Part shown: piece after piece, positions 26,492 through 36,581 of the stretch
Numbering within the stretch: position 1 is the first letter of the stretch
Layout of the letters: the number at the start of each line of letters is the position of its first letter
Assembly (NCBI RefSeq): GCF_918741275.1
Contig: NZ_CAKKNA010000005.1
Span: 62,001-126,000, forward strand
Direction of reading: 5' to 3'
Length of the DNA: 64,000 bases
From: Bacillus sp. CECT 9360
Lineage (GTDB): Bacteria > Bacillota > Bacilli > Bacillales > DSM-1321
Translations under genes and position numbers: made by a program
Notes under the pieces: generated by a model
What the model saw: the letters and a program-made list of their open reading frames with translations, nothing else
What the model was told of the DNA's origin: nothing
Databases searched by the model: none

Positions 26492-26983
26492 ATGACAAAT
26501 TTTTATTCTTTTCACGGGACTGTCACTATGATTAGTGATTTTTTTACAGGTCAAAACGGTGAAGGAGAAGGCTGTTATAAATTAATATCTGTAGAAAACG
26601 GATTGGGAACCATAGTAAATTTCGTGGTTTCACCCACCACTTACTTTGTAGACCATGTATTGGTGACAGTAGGAGATCTCGTGACTGGATATTATGACGG
26701 GGATGCACCTGCCCTTCTTATTTACCCTCCACAATATCAAGCACTTGTTATGGTGAAAGATAGCGGAAATCAGAATGTAAAAGTAGATTATTTTAATAGT
26801 CAGTTGGTGAGTAGTGATGGACGATTACAATTAAATATATCTCCATTTACTCAATTATCATTAACAAATGGGCAGTCATTTTCAAGAAACCCAGCGAACC
26901 GAGATCTAATTGTTATCTATGGACCTGCCACAAAAAGTACCCCCGCCCAAACCACACCCTATAGGATAATCGTTTTGTGTTAG
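26492..26983 (+). CDS. Conserved hypothetical protein
   Basis: A 163-residue, beta-rich protein without signal peptide or membrane segments. Notable stretches: SPTTYFVDHVLVTVGDLVTG, YYDGDAPALLIYPPQY and RNPANRDLIVIYGP. I recognise the type as a conserved Bacillus protein without known role. GGAGG stands 8 bases before the ATG. It follows the VCBS-like gene by 57 bases, so the two probably form an operon. Confidence 0.7.
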   Translation: MTNFYSFHGTVTMISDFFTGQNGEGEGCYKLISVENGLGTIVNFVVSPTTYFVDHVLVTVGDLVTGYYDGDAPALLIYPPQYQALVMVKDSGNQNVKVDYFNSQLVSSDGRLQLNISPFTQLSLTNGQSFSRNPANRDLIVIYGPATKSTPAQTTPYRIIVLC

Positions 26984-27027
26984 GGGTTATTATAGAGAAT
27001 TCTTGTTTGTAATAATAATTGGTATAC

Positions 27028-27075
27028 AAAAACACAAAAAACTCGTCTAGTTTTCGGCGAGTTTTTTGTGTTTTT
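27028..27075. terminator. Strong bidirectional terminator
   Basis: ACTCG/CGAGT core extended by long A and T arms (AAACACAAAAA and complement), symmetric in both directions. Confidence 0.9.
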
Positions 27076-27177
27076 GTTCTTAGACCAGAAACTTCTTCTT
27101 CAGCTTAAAGAACCTGTTATCCATCCATGCAGTCTAGATCTCCACTACAGAGGATAGAATATATGCGGAATTCCTTG

Positions 27178-27228
27178 TTCAACTAACCTGCCAGTTAGTG
27201 CAGTAAACAAAAAAGCTGCCAAGCTTTT
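27178..27228 (-). repeat. Dispersed repeat copy D with terminator of the mutarotase-like gene
   Basis: Contains the perfect short palindrome ACTAAC-ctgcca-GTTAGT. Its hairpin AAAAGCT/AGCTTTT followed by T6 (minus) lies at the 3' end of the gene at 27227, so here the repeat acts as the gene's terminator. Confidence 0.7.
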
Positions 27229-28111
27229 ATTTAAACTTCATTTTATACTCGGCTTGGAATGTTTCTCCGATTTCAAGCGCATTCACTCCAAGTTTTTCAT
27301 CCATTTTCCCTGATGAATCATAAGTATCGGCGATGCCGTACCACGGCTCAATGCAAACAAACGGGGCAGTCGTACCAGCGGAATCCATATATTTAGACCA
27401 AATCCCGACAAACGGAAATTTTTCAAGCATTACTTCTACACCATGACCCGATTTATTGGATGTCAGTGTAATTGAATCAATATTACTGTATACAAGAGCA
27501 TCATTTGCAAATAGAGAATCAGTGAGTTGGATCGTGGAAATATCATTAGTGGTTCCTTTCACATGAATAAGAGAATCCTTTAGCTCATATTCCATCACAT
27601 TCTTATTTGCAGCGGGAGTAAAGTGTAAACTATAGTCCTTAATTGTTTCATTATCTAACACCGGCATCTTGAATGCAGGATGCGCACCAATGGAAAAATA
27701 CATTTTTTCCTTGCTTTCATTCACTATTTCCCAGTGAACAATGAGTGAGTCCTCTTTAAGCATATAATGAATAAAAGCTTTAAATTCATAAGGATAAACA
27801 TTAGTGTAGCGTCCAGCAGACTCCACCACAAAAGAAACATTTGTAGTTGTCTGCTTGTCCAGATCAAATTCAGCATCACGCAAAAAGCCATGCTGTGACA
27901 TTTCGTAGGTTTCTCCATTGTGTTGATATTTATCGTCCATTAAGCGGCCAACTATCGGAAATAAGACCGGAGAGACGCGTCCCCAGTAATTTTTATCCCC
28001 TGTCCACATATAGTCCAGCCCATTTTTCTTATGCTTCACTTTACGTACTTCTGCTCCGTTGCTCACTATCTCTACCTGCAACCAATCATTTTCAATTACA
28101 ATCAACACCAT
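27227..28111 (-). CDS. Aldose 1-epimerase (galactose mutarotase-like) family protein
   Basis: A 294-residue beta-sandwich sugar epimerase. Motifs: PVLFPIVGRL, SQHGFLRDAEF (first His region), GAHPAFKMP (second His) and CIEPWYGIADT (catalytic Glu). It resembles the LacX/YihR-like branch, which acts on hexoses or hexose phosphates. It has no sugar operon beside it, so the substrate is open. GATGAGGG precedes the ATG. Confidence 0.82.
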   Translation of the reverse strand: MVLIVIENDWLQVEIVSNGAEVRKVKHKKNGLDYMWTGDKNYWGRVSPVLFPIVGRLMDDKYQHNGETYEMSQHGFLRDAEFDLDKQTTTNVSFVVESAGRYTNVYPYEFKAFIHYMLKEDSLIVHWEIVNESKEKMYFSIGAHPAFKMPVLDNETIKDYSLHFTPAANKNVMEYELKDSLIHVKGTTNDISTIQLTDSLFANDALVYSNIDSITLTSNKSGHGVEVMLEKFPFVGIWSKYMDSAGTTAPFVCIEPWYGIADTYDSSGKMDEKLGVNALEIGETFQAEYKMKFK

Positions 28112-28340
28112 ATATCCCTCATCTCTTGAACGGATTTCTTATTCTGATTATACGGAAAAACCCCTTAAAGAGAAAAGAGTCTCAATATCGTTAAATTCTG
28201 TCTTCTCAGGGGTAAGCTGCTACCTGGTGCAGACCTGTTTCATTAAACGGTCATGTTCATTGAATGGGTGGCAGTTTAAATATACCTTTAGAATGCGTTC
28301 CGACCTAGGATTATACAATTAGATTGACCTGTTTTCTTCT

Positions 28341-28380
28341 TATACTAAACTGCCCCTTTAGCTCCATAAGAAAAAGGGCT
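28341..28380 (-). repeat. Dispersed repeat copy E
   Basis: Minus strand: AGCCCTTTTTCTTATGGAGC, then TAAAGGGGCAGTTTAG. Partial copy adjoining the hairpin at 28382-28417. Confidence 0.55.
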
Positions 28381-28381
28381 G

Positions 28382-28417
28382 CCACATCAACTCCCTTATT
28401 TAAGTGGGTTGATGTGG
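28382..28417 (-). terminator. Hairpin, likely terminator
   Basis: CCACATCAAC/GTTGATGTGG arms with an internal CCC/GGG. The minus-strand exit leads into the CTTTTT of repeat E. It may end mapB transcription, 145 bases beyond the mapB stop. Confidence 0.5.
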
Positions 28418-28561
28418 GATACATAAATCGAACCCTTCTTTTTTTATATGCGAGTAACATTCTTTAAAAGTGTTACGAATTTATATGTTACACCATTTAA
28501 GTTTCCTACACGGTAAGCGAATTACTTATATTTATACGAGTCTTTTCCGTCTATGCTTGAA

Positions 28562-29311
<750 letters not shown>

Positions 29312-29366
29312 TCACTTTTTAAAGTATCTTATGATTAGATTCTAGCATAAACGGAACGGCATTTTC

Positions 29367-29475
29367 TTCAACTAAACTGCCCCAGTTAGTTTAAGTAGAA
29401 TCCTTCACATTTTTATTTGTATTTTAACATAAATATCCAATCTTTTGGGTGTGTTCAACTATCTGGCTCCATTAT
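29367..29475 (-). repeat. Dispersed repeat copy F
   Basis: Plus strand: TTCAACTAAACTGCC, AGTTAGT, AATCCTTCACA and the block ending near TCTGGCTCC. This is the extended form, shared with G and H. Confidence 0.65.
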
Positions 29476-29587
29476 TGCGAAAAGAAGCTTTACAGCCTTG
29501 CGTATTGTCTTTATGCACATTAAACAGAAGAATTGAATACGCTAGGCAAGAACACAAAAGATACTTTAGCTTGGAATGAGGGATAGT

Positions 29588-30439
29588 ATGATACAACTAT
29601 TGGGGAATCCTTTTCAACAAAGTGGCATGTGGCCGTCTGGAAGTGATGAAAGTGTAATCATTCAACGAATGCAAGAAGATCCGGTAGTTCATTCATATAA
29701 CTCCATTGAAGAATTATCGTTTGAACTCGAGTTGCGCAAAAACATTATATTAAGTGCAAGGGCCATGAATCAAGGTCATGCACGGTTTGAAATCTTTGCA
29801 AGATCTCGTTGCAATGCCCAATACTGGCATTTGACAAAGGCCGGCGGATTTTTGCTGAGACGTGATGTAATGCCATCTGATGCGATCCAAGACATTTACA
29901 GGAACAGTTCACTGTATGCGTTTGAATGCGCAACGGCAAAGGTGATTATCTATTACCATGCCGTTCTAAACAGTATTGGTGAACAGTTATTTAATCAAAT
30001 ATGCAAAAACCTTTATTTATACAGCTGGCATACCGATCCTGATCTTGGGATACATATCATTGATGCAGATCATTTCCTGCCTGGAGATGTTGTTTATTTT
30101 AATAATCCGGACTTTGATCCAAAAACCTACTGGTGGAGGGGAGAAAATGCCGTAGTTCTTGGAGATGGCACGTATTTTGGACATGGATTAGGTATAAGGA
30201 CCGCTGAACAAATGATTCAAGCTCTGAATAAAACTCGAAAGCCGGGGAGTAATCAAACAGCCTATCTGATAAATTCAGTCACTAGGCCGGCTTTTAAACA
30301 TTTGGCGCAATTTTCGATACTTACTCGAGGTTATACAACTAATAAAATTCAACATCTCGTAATACACCATAACGAAAGTTCGATTTCTTGTAATCGATAT
30401 CTATATTATTTAAATAAGGTGTACTACCAGATGACCTAA
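29588..30439 (+). CDS. tgl: Protein-glutamine gamma-glutamyltransferase (spore coat)
   Basis: A 283-residue transglutaminase that cross-links spore coat proteins. The catalytic Cys is C114 in YAFECATA. WRGENAVVLGDGTYFGHGLG contains the acidic residue and His of the active site, and PGDVVYFNNPDFDPKT is family-typical. B. subtilis Tgl is 245 residues; this one has an extra tail of about 40 residues after SVTRPAFKHLAQF. I chose ATG 29588, with GAGGG 5 bases before it, over ATG 29576. Confidence 0.9.
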   Translation: MIQLLGNPFQQSGMWPSGSDESVIIQRMQEDPVVHSYNSIEELSFELELRKNIILSARAMNQGHARFEIFARSRCNAQYWHLTKAGGFLLRRDVMPSDAIQDIYRNSSLYAFECATAKVIIYYHAVLNSIGEQLFNQICKNLYLYSWHTDPDLGIHIIDADHFLPGDVVYFNNPDFDPKTYWWRGENAVVLGDGTYFGHGLGIRTAEQMIQALNKTRKPGSNQTAYLINSVTRPAFKHLAQFSILTRGYTTNKIQHLVIHHNESSISCNRYLYYLNKVYYQMT

Positions 30440-30552
30440 ATTACCCCATTGCCATGATGAGAATGTAAAAAACTAAACCATTTAGAGATACCATGGCAGT
30501 ACCCGCTATTCAGTTAAATGGCCCAAACATGGATTTAAAATAAAACTCTACT

Positions 30553-30655
30553 CTTCAACTAACCTGCCAGTTAGTATAAGTGGAATCCTTCACAATCTTA
30601 TCTATATTTCAACATAAATATTTAATATTCTGGGTGTTGTTCCACAATCCGGCCG
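30553..30655 (-). repeat. Dispersed repeat copy G
   Basis: Perfect ACTAAC-ctgcca-GTTAGT palindrome followed by GGAATCCTTCACAATCTTA and TGTTCCACAATC, nearly identical in order to copy H. Confidence 0.7.
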
Positions 30656-30658
30656 ATT

Positions 30659-30694
30659 GTAAAAAAGACGCATTCCTTTTTAAAGAAATGCGTC
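30659..30694 (-). terminator. Hairpin terminator
   Basis: GACGCATT/AATGCGTC stem; minus-strand exit CTTTTTTAC. Suited to end the oxidoreductase gene at 30772. Confidence 0.75.
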
Positions 30695-30771
30695 TGATTG
30701 TGGAAGATCATTTATGTTGTTTTACTGAGGTAAACCTTGGCTGCATTACAAAGTTTGTTATCTCAACCCAT

Positions 30772-31773
30772 TTATTTTGCGTCAACAATTTCCTTAAAGA
30801 TTTGATAAGACCGCTTTTGTATATCAGGATTAAAGATATAAGAAACAGCCATGATTTCATCTACATTATACTTCTCTTGAAAATTTGTTAACTGTGCTTT
30901 TACTGTCTCTTTACTACCCATAAACGTCACACTGGACATCGAGGAAGCCATTTCTTTCTCCTGCCCGCTCCATATGTTATCCATGCTATCCACTGGAGGC
31001 TGCAATGATGATTGTGTACCTCGGACAACATTTAGGAAAAATTGTTGCATCGTTGTTGATTCTCTTTTCGCTTCTTCATCTGTTTCCGCTGCAACCACAT
31101 TTAAACAAACCATCATATATGGAGAATTCAGATATTCAGAAGGTTGGAATCGATTGCGATAAATCGAGATCGCTTCCTCCATATATCTAGGTGCAAAGTG
31201 TGAGGCAAACACATACGGCAACCCTAATTTAGCCGCTAAATACGCGGAGTCTGTCGATGACCCTAAAATATATAATGGAATATTAGTACCAACACCTGGA
31301 TATGCCTTAACATAACCTTGTTTTTCTTCAGGTCCAAAGTGAGTAAGCAAGGAATTAACGTCGTCAGGAAATGTATAGACAGAATCATTCTGTGAACGTC
31401 TTAACGCACTTGCCGTCATCATATCGGTACCAGGTGCCCTACCAAGTCCTAAGTCCAAACGGTTTGGGTAAATGGTTGCCATTGTTCCAAATTGTTCGGC
31501 CACGACTAATGGAGAATGATTAGGCAACATAATCCCACCAGATCCAACACGGATGGTTTTGGTGTGCTCTAATGTATGTTTAATTAAAATGGAGGTAGCT
31601 GAACTTACAAGTGTCGGGGTATTATGATGTTCTGCAATCCAATACCGTTTATAGCCCATTTCCTCCGCAGCTTGTGCCAAATCAACCATCGAATCAATCG
31701 CATCTTTAGGTTCCTGTCCTTGACGAATTGGGGCAAGGTTTAAGACAGAAACCGGTATATTTATATTTGTCAT
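30772..31773 (-). CDS. Luciferase-like flavin-dependent oxidoreductase (LLM class)
   Basis: A 333-residue TIM-barrel flavin enzyme. N-terminal segment [13 protein letters not shown], then [32 protein letters not shown] and [11 protein letters not shown] are typical of the group containing YwcH/YceB. Substrate unknown. AAAGGA precedes the ATG at 31773; an in-frame ATG at 31794 is less well placed. Single gene between repeat copies G and H. Confidence 0.82.
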   Translation of the reverse strand: MTNINIPVSVLNLAPIRQGQEPKDAIDSMVDLAQAAEEMGYKRYWIAEHHNTPTLVSSATSILIKHTLEHTKTIRVGSGGIMLPNHSPLVVAEQFGTMATIYPNRLDLGLGRAPGTDMMTASALRRSQNDSVYTFPDDVNSLLTHFGPEEKQGYVKAYPGVGTNIPLYILGSSTDSAYLAAKLGLPYVFASHFAPRYMEEAISIYRNRFQPSEYLNSPYMMVCLNVVAAETDEEAKRESTTMQQFFLNVVRGTQSSLQPPVDSMDNIWSGQEKEMASSMSSVTFMGSKETVKAQLTNFQEKYNVDEIMAVSYIFNPDIQKRSYQIFKEIVDAK

Positions 31774-31952
31774 TTCAATTCCTTTCTTAATCAAGATATA
31801 TCACTATAGTATCAATTAGCGGTTTAGAAACAAATTGATATGCTTAGAACGACAATCGACCTTGGGTGGTAGTTTTTTGCATTTTTTGTCTAGTGTTTAT
31901 CTTCATTTACTTTGATTCCCATAATATTTGACTACGGGAAGAAAATTATTCT

Positions 31953-32052
31953 TACCCGTAACCTGCTGGTAGTTTAAATAGAATCCTTCACAATCTTATC
32001 TGTATTTCCAATCATCTAAGAGGTTGTTCCACAATCTGGCCCATTGTTGAAC
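31953..32052 (-). repeat. Dispersed repeat copy H
   Basis: GTAACCTGCTGGTAGT, then AATCCTTCACAATCTTATCT, and GTTGTTCCACAATCTGGC. Last copy, at the border with the Nre sensory operon. Confidence 0.65.
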
Positions 32053-32085
32053 AAAAAAAATCCTACATAACACAATAGGATTTTT
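32053..32085 (-). terminator. Terminator of the nre sensory operon
   Basis: AAAAATCCTA/TAGGATTTTT stem-loop 62 bases after the last kinase gene, with U-tracts in both directions. Confidence 0.75.
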
Positions 32086-32147
32086 GATCAAACATAAATT
32101 ATCATTCTTTATCGAAAATCTACATTCATAAAATTCAATGAAGTACA

Positions 32148-33296
32148 TTAAACATTCTGATGCTTTGGCACTTCCAAAATAATCTTCGTCCCTTTTTCCG
32201 GGGTGGATTGAATTTCAATGGATCCGCCTGCCGAGCGGGCTCTTTCTTCCATCCCAAATAAGCCTACTCCACCGGAACCTTGTTTTGGAAGGAATCCTTT
32301 GCCGTGATCTTCAATCATGACCCTGATGATATCATCTATCTCCCGGATTGTTACGATTGCTTCATTGACTTCAGCATATTTCCGCACATTTGTTAAGGCT
32401 TCCTGGATGATCCGGTAAATCGTGATTTCGGTATTGTTAGCAAGCCGGCGATTCAGGACACATTCAAACATCACATTAATATTATAGTATTCCGAATAGC
32501 GGCTTAGAAACGAGCGAATCGCCGGGACAAGACCGAGATCATCCAGCACGGAAGGCCGAAGTTCCCATGATATCTCCCTGACTTCTTTTATCAGCTCTGC
32601 CGTTTCATGCTGCATTTGCTCCAAAAGGGGATTAGTGATTTCTGCCTGTAGGCGGTTAATGGTGATCAGGTGGCTGTACAGGTTTTGGCCTATCCCATCA
32701 TGCAATTCCCGGGACAACCTCTTTCGTTCTTCTTCCTGCACATCAATAATCCGGATCATCATTTTTTTCAGTTCTTCTTCAACCCGTTTTCTTTCCGTTA
32801 TCTCATAGCGAATCGCCAAATATTGATAAGGCTTTCCGTTATCATTTAGAAACGGAACGATTGTCGTGTCCACCCAATAAATCGTGCCGTCTTTTGCTTT
32901 GTTTCTGATTTCACTCTTCCACACCTGACCGGATCCAATCGTTTTCCACATCGTTTTAAAAAAATCTTTGGAATGGTAACCGGAATTGATGATGCTGTGA
33001 TCCCGGCCAATCAGTTCTTCCTTTGTGTATTTCGATATTTTACAAAATTGATCATTTACATACGTAATGACCCCTTTGTTGTCGGTGATTGCCAAAATGG
33101 AAGAGACATCCAAAGCAAACTTAAAATCAGTCAGCTCCTCAAAGGTCTTTTTTTGTTTTTCGACGATCTGATTGTGCAACACTGACGGATCACCATTCAA
33201 TTTAGACGTTCCTTTCGATTCAGTCGGTGGGATCTTTTTGTTACGAGAATCAGGAGCGTTAAGATTCTGTTTTTTTTCTTTATCATACCTGTTCAT
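32148..33296 (-). CDS. nreB: PAS-domain sensor histidine kinase, NreB-like
   Basis: A 382-residue cytoplasmic kinase: a low-complexity N-terminus, a PAS domain (about 57-170, ending YEITERK), a HisKA_3 dimerisation helix with phospho-acceptor H199 in RELHDGIGQ, and a HATPase_c domain (DHGKGF, GGVGLFGMEERAR). Staphylococcus NreB senses oxygen through a four-Cys iron-sulfur cluster in its PAS domain; here the whole protein has one Cys (C85), so that sensor is missing. Last gene of the four-gene sensory operon. AGGAGGT precedes the start. Confidence 0.82.
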   Translation of the reverse strand: MNRYDKEKKQNLNAPDSRNKKIPPTESKGTSKLNGDPSVLHNQIVEKQKKTFEELTDFKFALDVSSILAITDNKGVITYVNDQFCKISKYTKEELIGRDHSIINSGYHSKDFFKTMWKTIGSGQVWKSEIRNKAKDGTIYWVDTTIVPFLNDNGKPYQYLAIRYEITERKRVEEELKKMMIRIIDVQEEERKRLSRELHDGIGQNLYSHLITINRLQAEITNPLLEQMQHETAELIKEVREISWELRPSVLDDLGLVPAIRSFLSRYSEYYNINVMFECVLNRRLANNTEITIYRIIQEALTNVRKYAEVNEAIVTIREIDDIIRVMIEDHGKGFLPKQGSGGVGLFGMEERARSAGGSIEIQSTPEKGTKIILEVPKHQNV

Positions 33297-33312
33297 CCCC
33301 AGACCTCCTGAT

Positions 33313-33765
33313 TTAAAATGTAATGCTTAACTTTACGATTTCTTCCAGACTCTTTGCAGCCTTTTTGACGATTGCCTGCTCACTGTCCGGGAATGAATAG
33401 CTGCTCCTTTTTCCGACCAACAGCACCCCTTTAGGGACACCATTAAAAAACATAGGAGCAGCATAGGCAGAAACAAGCTGCTCTGCAAGCATGATCGGGT
33501 GTTCAAGAATTTTTCCGTGAATATCATTTGGAAAATCAGTGATCATTAACGGCCTGCCCGAAGCAATTACCTTTCCTGCTATGCCTTTTCCATAACGCAC
33601 CGTACTTCTTTTATACTTATCGTTCCTGTTCCCGACAGCGACATGCCATTTAATATCCGGTCCAATCTTGTTTTGGAAGGCCAGACCGACAAAATCGCAG
33701 GCAAGAGTATCCATTAATTCGTTACAGGCTTCAACAACCGAAAGGACTTCACCTAATTCAGCCAT
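33313..33765 (-). CDS. nreA: GAF-domain nitrate sensor, NreA-like
   Basis: A 150-residue single GAF domain. DIKWHVAVGNRNDKYK, VRYGKGIAGKVIASGRPL and YAAPMFFNGVPKGVLLVGK follow the NreA pattern. In Staphylococcus NreA binds nitrate and controls NreB autophosphorylation. Its position between nreC and an NreB-like kinase supports this. AAAGGAG precedes the ATG. It would make the nitrate response of the operon. Confidence 0.75.
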   Translation of the reverse strand: MAELGEVLSVVEACNELMDTLACDFVGLAFQNKIGPDIKWHVAVGNRNDKYKRSTVRYGKGIAGKVIASGRPLMITDFPNDIHGKILEHPIMLAEQLVSAYAAPMFFNGVPKGVLLVGKRSSYSFPDSEQAIVKKAAKSLEEIVKLSITF

Positions 33766-33780
33766 GCCGGATTAACTCCT

Positions 33781-34434
33781 TTATACGCCATATCCAAGCA
33801 GCCCCTTTTTCAAAGCATAGGCGACCAATTCAGGTCTTGTTCTCATTTGGAGCTTTTCCATAAGGTTTCCTTTATGGGTTTCGACCGTTTTTACACTGAT
33901 AACAAGTTGTTCTCCGATTTCTTTATTGGAAAACCCCTTGGCAATCAGCGTCAGAACCTCCCGTTCCCTGTCTGATAGCTGGCTGTACGTATCCATCCCG
34001 TTTTTCTGAACAGAGCCGAGGTATTCCTCCATTAATTTCTTTGTAGCTGACGGGTGTAGATAAGCCTCCCCCCTTGCTACCGACCGGATCGCCCCCACCA
34101 GTTCATCATGCGGCGCGCTTTTTAAAATACAGCCTGACGCGCCTGCCTGGATGGCCCTGAATAAATACTCTTCATCATCATGCATCGTCAAGATTAATAT
34201 TTGTACATCAGGCATTAGCTTTTTTAATTCAGATGTTGCGGATAAGCCGTCTTTGCCGTGCGGCATGCTTAAATCCATCACCACCACATTCGGATTCAGT
34301 TCCACCGCTTTTTGAAGTCCTTCATTCCCTTCAGAAGCCTCGCCAACCACCTGCATATCAGGATGTGCATCCAAGAGCATCGTCAGGCCCATTCTTACCA
34401 CCGCATGATCGTCCACCAGAAGTATCCTAATCAT
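33781..34434 (-). CDS. nreC: LuxR-type response regulator, NreC-like
   Basis: A 217-residue NarL/FixJ response regulator: receiver with the acidic pair D8-D9, phospho-acceptor D54 (VVMDLSMPHG) and K105-type Lys (LKSAPHDEL), then a C-terminal LuxR helix-turn-helix (LSDREREVLTLIAKGFSNKE). In the Nre system it activates nitrate reductase and narK genes. Candidate operators occur upstream of the reductase operon at 41749-41782. AAAGGAGAGG precedes the ATG. Confidence 0.85.
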   Translation of the reverse strand: MIRILLVDDHAVVRMGLTMLLDAHPDMQVVGEASEGNEGLQKAVELNPNVVVMDLSMPHGKDGLSATSELKKLMPDVQILILTMHDDEEYLFRAIQAGASGCILKSAPHDELVGAIRSVARGEAYLHPSATKKLMEEYLGSVQKNGMDTYSQLSDREREVLTLIAKGFSNKEIGEQLVISVKTVETHKGNLMEKLQMRTRPELVAYALKKGLLGYGV

Positions 34435-34460
34435 AGCAACCTCTCCTTTTCACACATACA

Positions 34461-35114
34461 TTAAGTGCGCAGGTATATTTCTATACTGGTCCCTATTCCT
34501 AATGTAGAAGAAATCAAACATTCCCCACCAGCCAAAACCATTCTTTCCTTCATCGCTTCAAGTCCTGATGAATGATTGATGTTCAATTTTTCTTCGACAT
34601 CAAAGCCCTTTCCTTTATCTTCAACGATTATTTTCACAAAATCAAGTCCCCAGGTAAAGCTAATCGTTGCTTCTGTAACATCTGCATATTTTGCAATATT
34701 TGCAAGCGCCTCCTGGCAAACTCTGAATATAGCAATATTCTTAGCCTCAAAGATAGCTTTTTCCTCACCAGTGGATTCTACATGGACCATTATACCGTAT
34801 GTGGACGTAATTAATTTACAGTAGCTTTTGACCGCAGGCAATAAACCGAATGTAGTCAAAGTAGGCGGATGCAATTCCAGGGACAGCAAGCGTATTTCCT
34901 GTAGTGTTTTCTCCATCAATTGGAACATTTCCTTCATATACGCTTTCATGGCAGGCTGCTCTATCCCTGTTTCGATAAACTGCAGCCCTGTATACAGACT
35001 ATACAGGGTCTGGCCAACACCTTCATGAAGCTCGAGCGCTATTCTTTTAATTTCTTCATCCTGGGACTGTATGATATATGAACTGATATTTTTATTTTTC
35101 ATTGTTTGTTCCAT
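34461..35114 (-). CDS. Short HisKA_3 histidine kinase without sensor domain
   Basis: A 217-residue kinase core only: a dimerisation/phospho-acceptor helix with H30 (LELHEGVGQTLYSL) and HATPase_c (VEDKGKGFD, SSGLEAMKERM). No membrane, PAS or GAF part. It is the first gene of the operon, ahead of nreC, and a second kinase for the same regulator. It may depend on NreA as its sensory input. The start is the ATG at 35114, 6 bases after AAGGAGG; the ATG at 35120 touches that site. Confidence 0.82.
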   Translation of the reverse strand: MEQTMKNKNISSYIIQSQDEEIKRIALELHEGVGQTLYSLYTGLQFIETGIEQPAMKAYMKEMFQLMEKTLQEIRLLSLELHPPTLTTFGLLPAVKSYCKLITSTYGIMVHVESTGEEKAIFEAKNIAIFRVCQEALANIAKYADVTEATISFTWGLDFVKIIVEDKGKGFDVEEKLNINHSSGLEAMKERMVLAGGECLISSTLGIGTSIEIYLRT

Positions 35115-35205
35115 ATCCATCCTCCTTACTGCATTCGTTAATCATGCAGAGTTTTGTTTGTTTTACTGTTAGCGCTCATTTTTTTGATGAAAGCAATAGT
35201 CTAAG

Positions 35206-35252
35206 AAAACAATAGAATTCCACTTTTGGGCGCGTGGCTTAAAAGTGGAATC
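35206..35252 (-). terminator. Terminator of the nitrate reductase operon
   Basis: GGATTCCACTTTT pairs with AAAAGTGGAATTC across a 13-base loop; the exit has a T-rich run. It lies between narK and the kinase gene. Confidence 0.75.
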
Positions 35253-35282
35253 CTAAAGTTTTAATAAAATGTGTTATTTTTC

Positions 35283-36581
35283 TTAATGAACATATAGTTC
35301 AGCTGTTTTTTCAGATGTTTTTCTTTGATAGAAGTACCAGTTTAATCCTAATGAAATCGCATAGAAAGCGATGAAGAAGTAGAATGCCGTTACTGGTGTT
35401 CCTGTTGTAGATACGGACCATCCGAAAAGCTTAGGAATCAAGAAGGATCCGTAAGCCGCGAAAGCTGCCGTGAAGCCTAGAACCGGCGCCGCTTCTTTTA
35501 CAGGAAACAAGAAGGGGATCATCTGGAAAGTAGATCCAGATCCCATACCTGAGGCAATGAATAATACAAGGAATGATGCCAGGAATCCGCCAAAGTTACC
35601 TAGATTCAAGAAGTAAATGACACCAAGTGCTCCAATACTCATTGCTACGAGAACGATGTTCGTGATACGGGCACCTCCGAATTTATCAGAAATCCAGCCA
35701 CCGACAGGACGTGCCGCCGCCGCAAGGAACGCACCTAAGAAAGCAAGGTTTAAGTGTTCCGGAAACTGAGATTTCAGAAGCAGCGGGAATGCCGCGGAAT
35801 ATCCGATAAAAGAACCAAAAGTCGCGACATACAGCCAAGTCATGATCCAGGTGTGCTTGCGTTTTACAATGACAAATTGATCTGACACTGATTGCTTTGT
35901 ACCCGGAAGATTATCCATTCCGAAGTAAGCGGCAATTGTCAAAATGATAATCGGAATGACCCAAATAAACGCTGCGTTTTGAAGCCAAATTTGCTGGCCA
36001 TTATCTAATGTAACGCCGCCACCTACAATTGAGAAAGTGCTTGCGGCGATGATTAAAGGAGTAACAAACTGAACGACTGAAACCCCCATGTTTCCAAGTC
36101 CGCCATTGATTCCGAGCGCTGTTCCTTTTTCTTTTTTCGGAAAGAAGAAGGAGATATTCGCAACAGCCGAAGAGAAGTTACCTCCGCCGAGACCGCAAAG
36201 AGCAGCCAACAATACCATGACAGAGTAAGGCGTGTCAGGATTTTGGACGGCCATCCCGATACCAATGGAAGGAATTAAGAGAATACCTGTTGAAAACACA
36301 ACCCAGTTCCTGCCTCCAAATTTACCGACGCCAAATGTATAAAAGAAACGCAGGGTTGCTCCGACAAGCCCCGGGATGGCTGCGAGTGAAAATAATTCAC
36401 TGTCTGAAAAATTAAAGCCGACGTCATTCAACCTAACTGCTACAACAGACCAGATTTGCCATACGATAAATGCCATCATTAATGTTGGAACAGAGATCCA
36501 AAGATTCCTTCTCGCGTGCTTTTTTCCCTCTTCTTGCCAAAACTTCTCGTCTTCAGGGTTCCATTGCGTAATTCTACTCAT
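35283..36581 (-). CDS. narK: Nitrate/nitrite transporter, NarK family
   Basis: A 432-residue major facilitator with 12 membrane segments. The two nitrate signature regions are visible: GLGGGNFSSAVANISFFFP (about 120-138) and GMGSGSTFQMIPFLFP in the second half; the conserved Arg pair is likely in RFFYTF and ARPVGGW. It imports nitrate and/or exchanges it for nitrite. I chose ATG 36581, overlapping the preceding stop by 8 bases, with GGTGG upstream. It is the last gene of the operon. Confidence 0.92.
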   Translation of the reverse strand: MSRITQWNPEDEKFWQEEGKKHARRNLWISVPTLMMAFIVWQIWSVVAVRLNDVGFNFSDSELFSLAAIPGLVGATLRFFYTFGVGKFGGRNWVVFSTGILLIPSIGIGMAVQNPDTPYSVMVLLAALCGLGGGNFSSAVANISFFFPKKEKGTALGINGGLGNMGVSVVQFVTPLIIAASTFSIVGGGVTLDNGQQIWLQNAAFIWVIPIIILTIAAYFGMDNLPGTKQSVSDQFVIVKRKHTWIMTWLYVATFGSFIGYSAAFPLLLKSQFPEHLNLAFLGAFLAAAARPVGGWISDKFGGARITNIVLVAMSIGALGVIYFLNLGNFGGFLASFLVLFIASGMGSGSTFQMIPFLFPVKEAAPVLGFTAAFAAYGSFLIPKLFGWSVSTTGTPVTAFYFFIAFYAISLGLNWYFYQRKTSEKTAELYVH

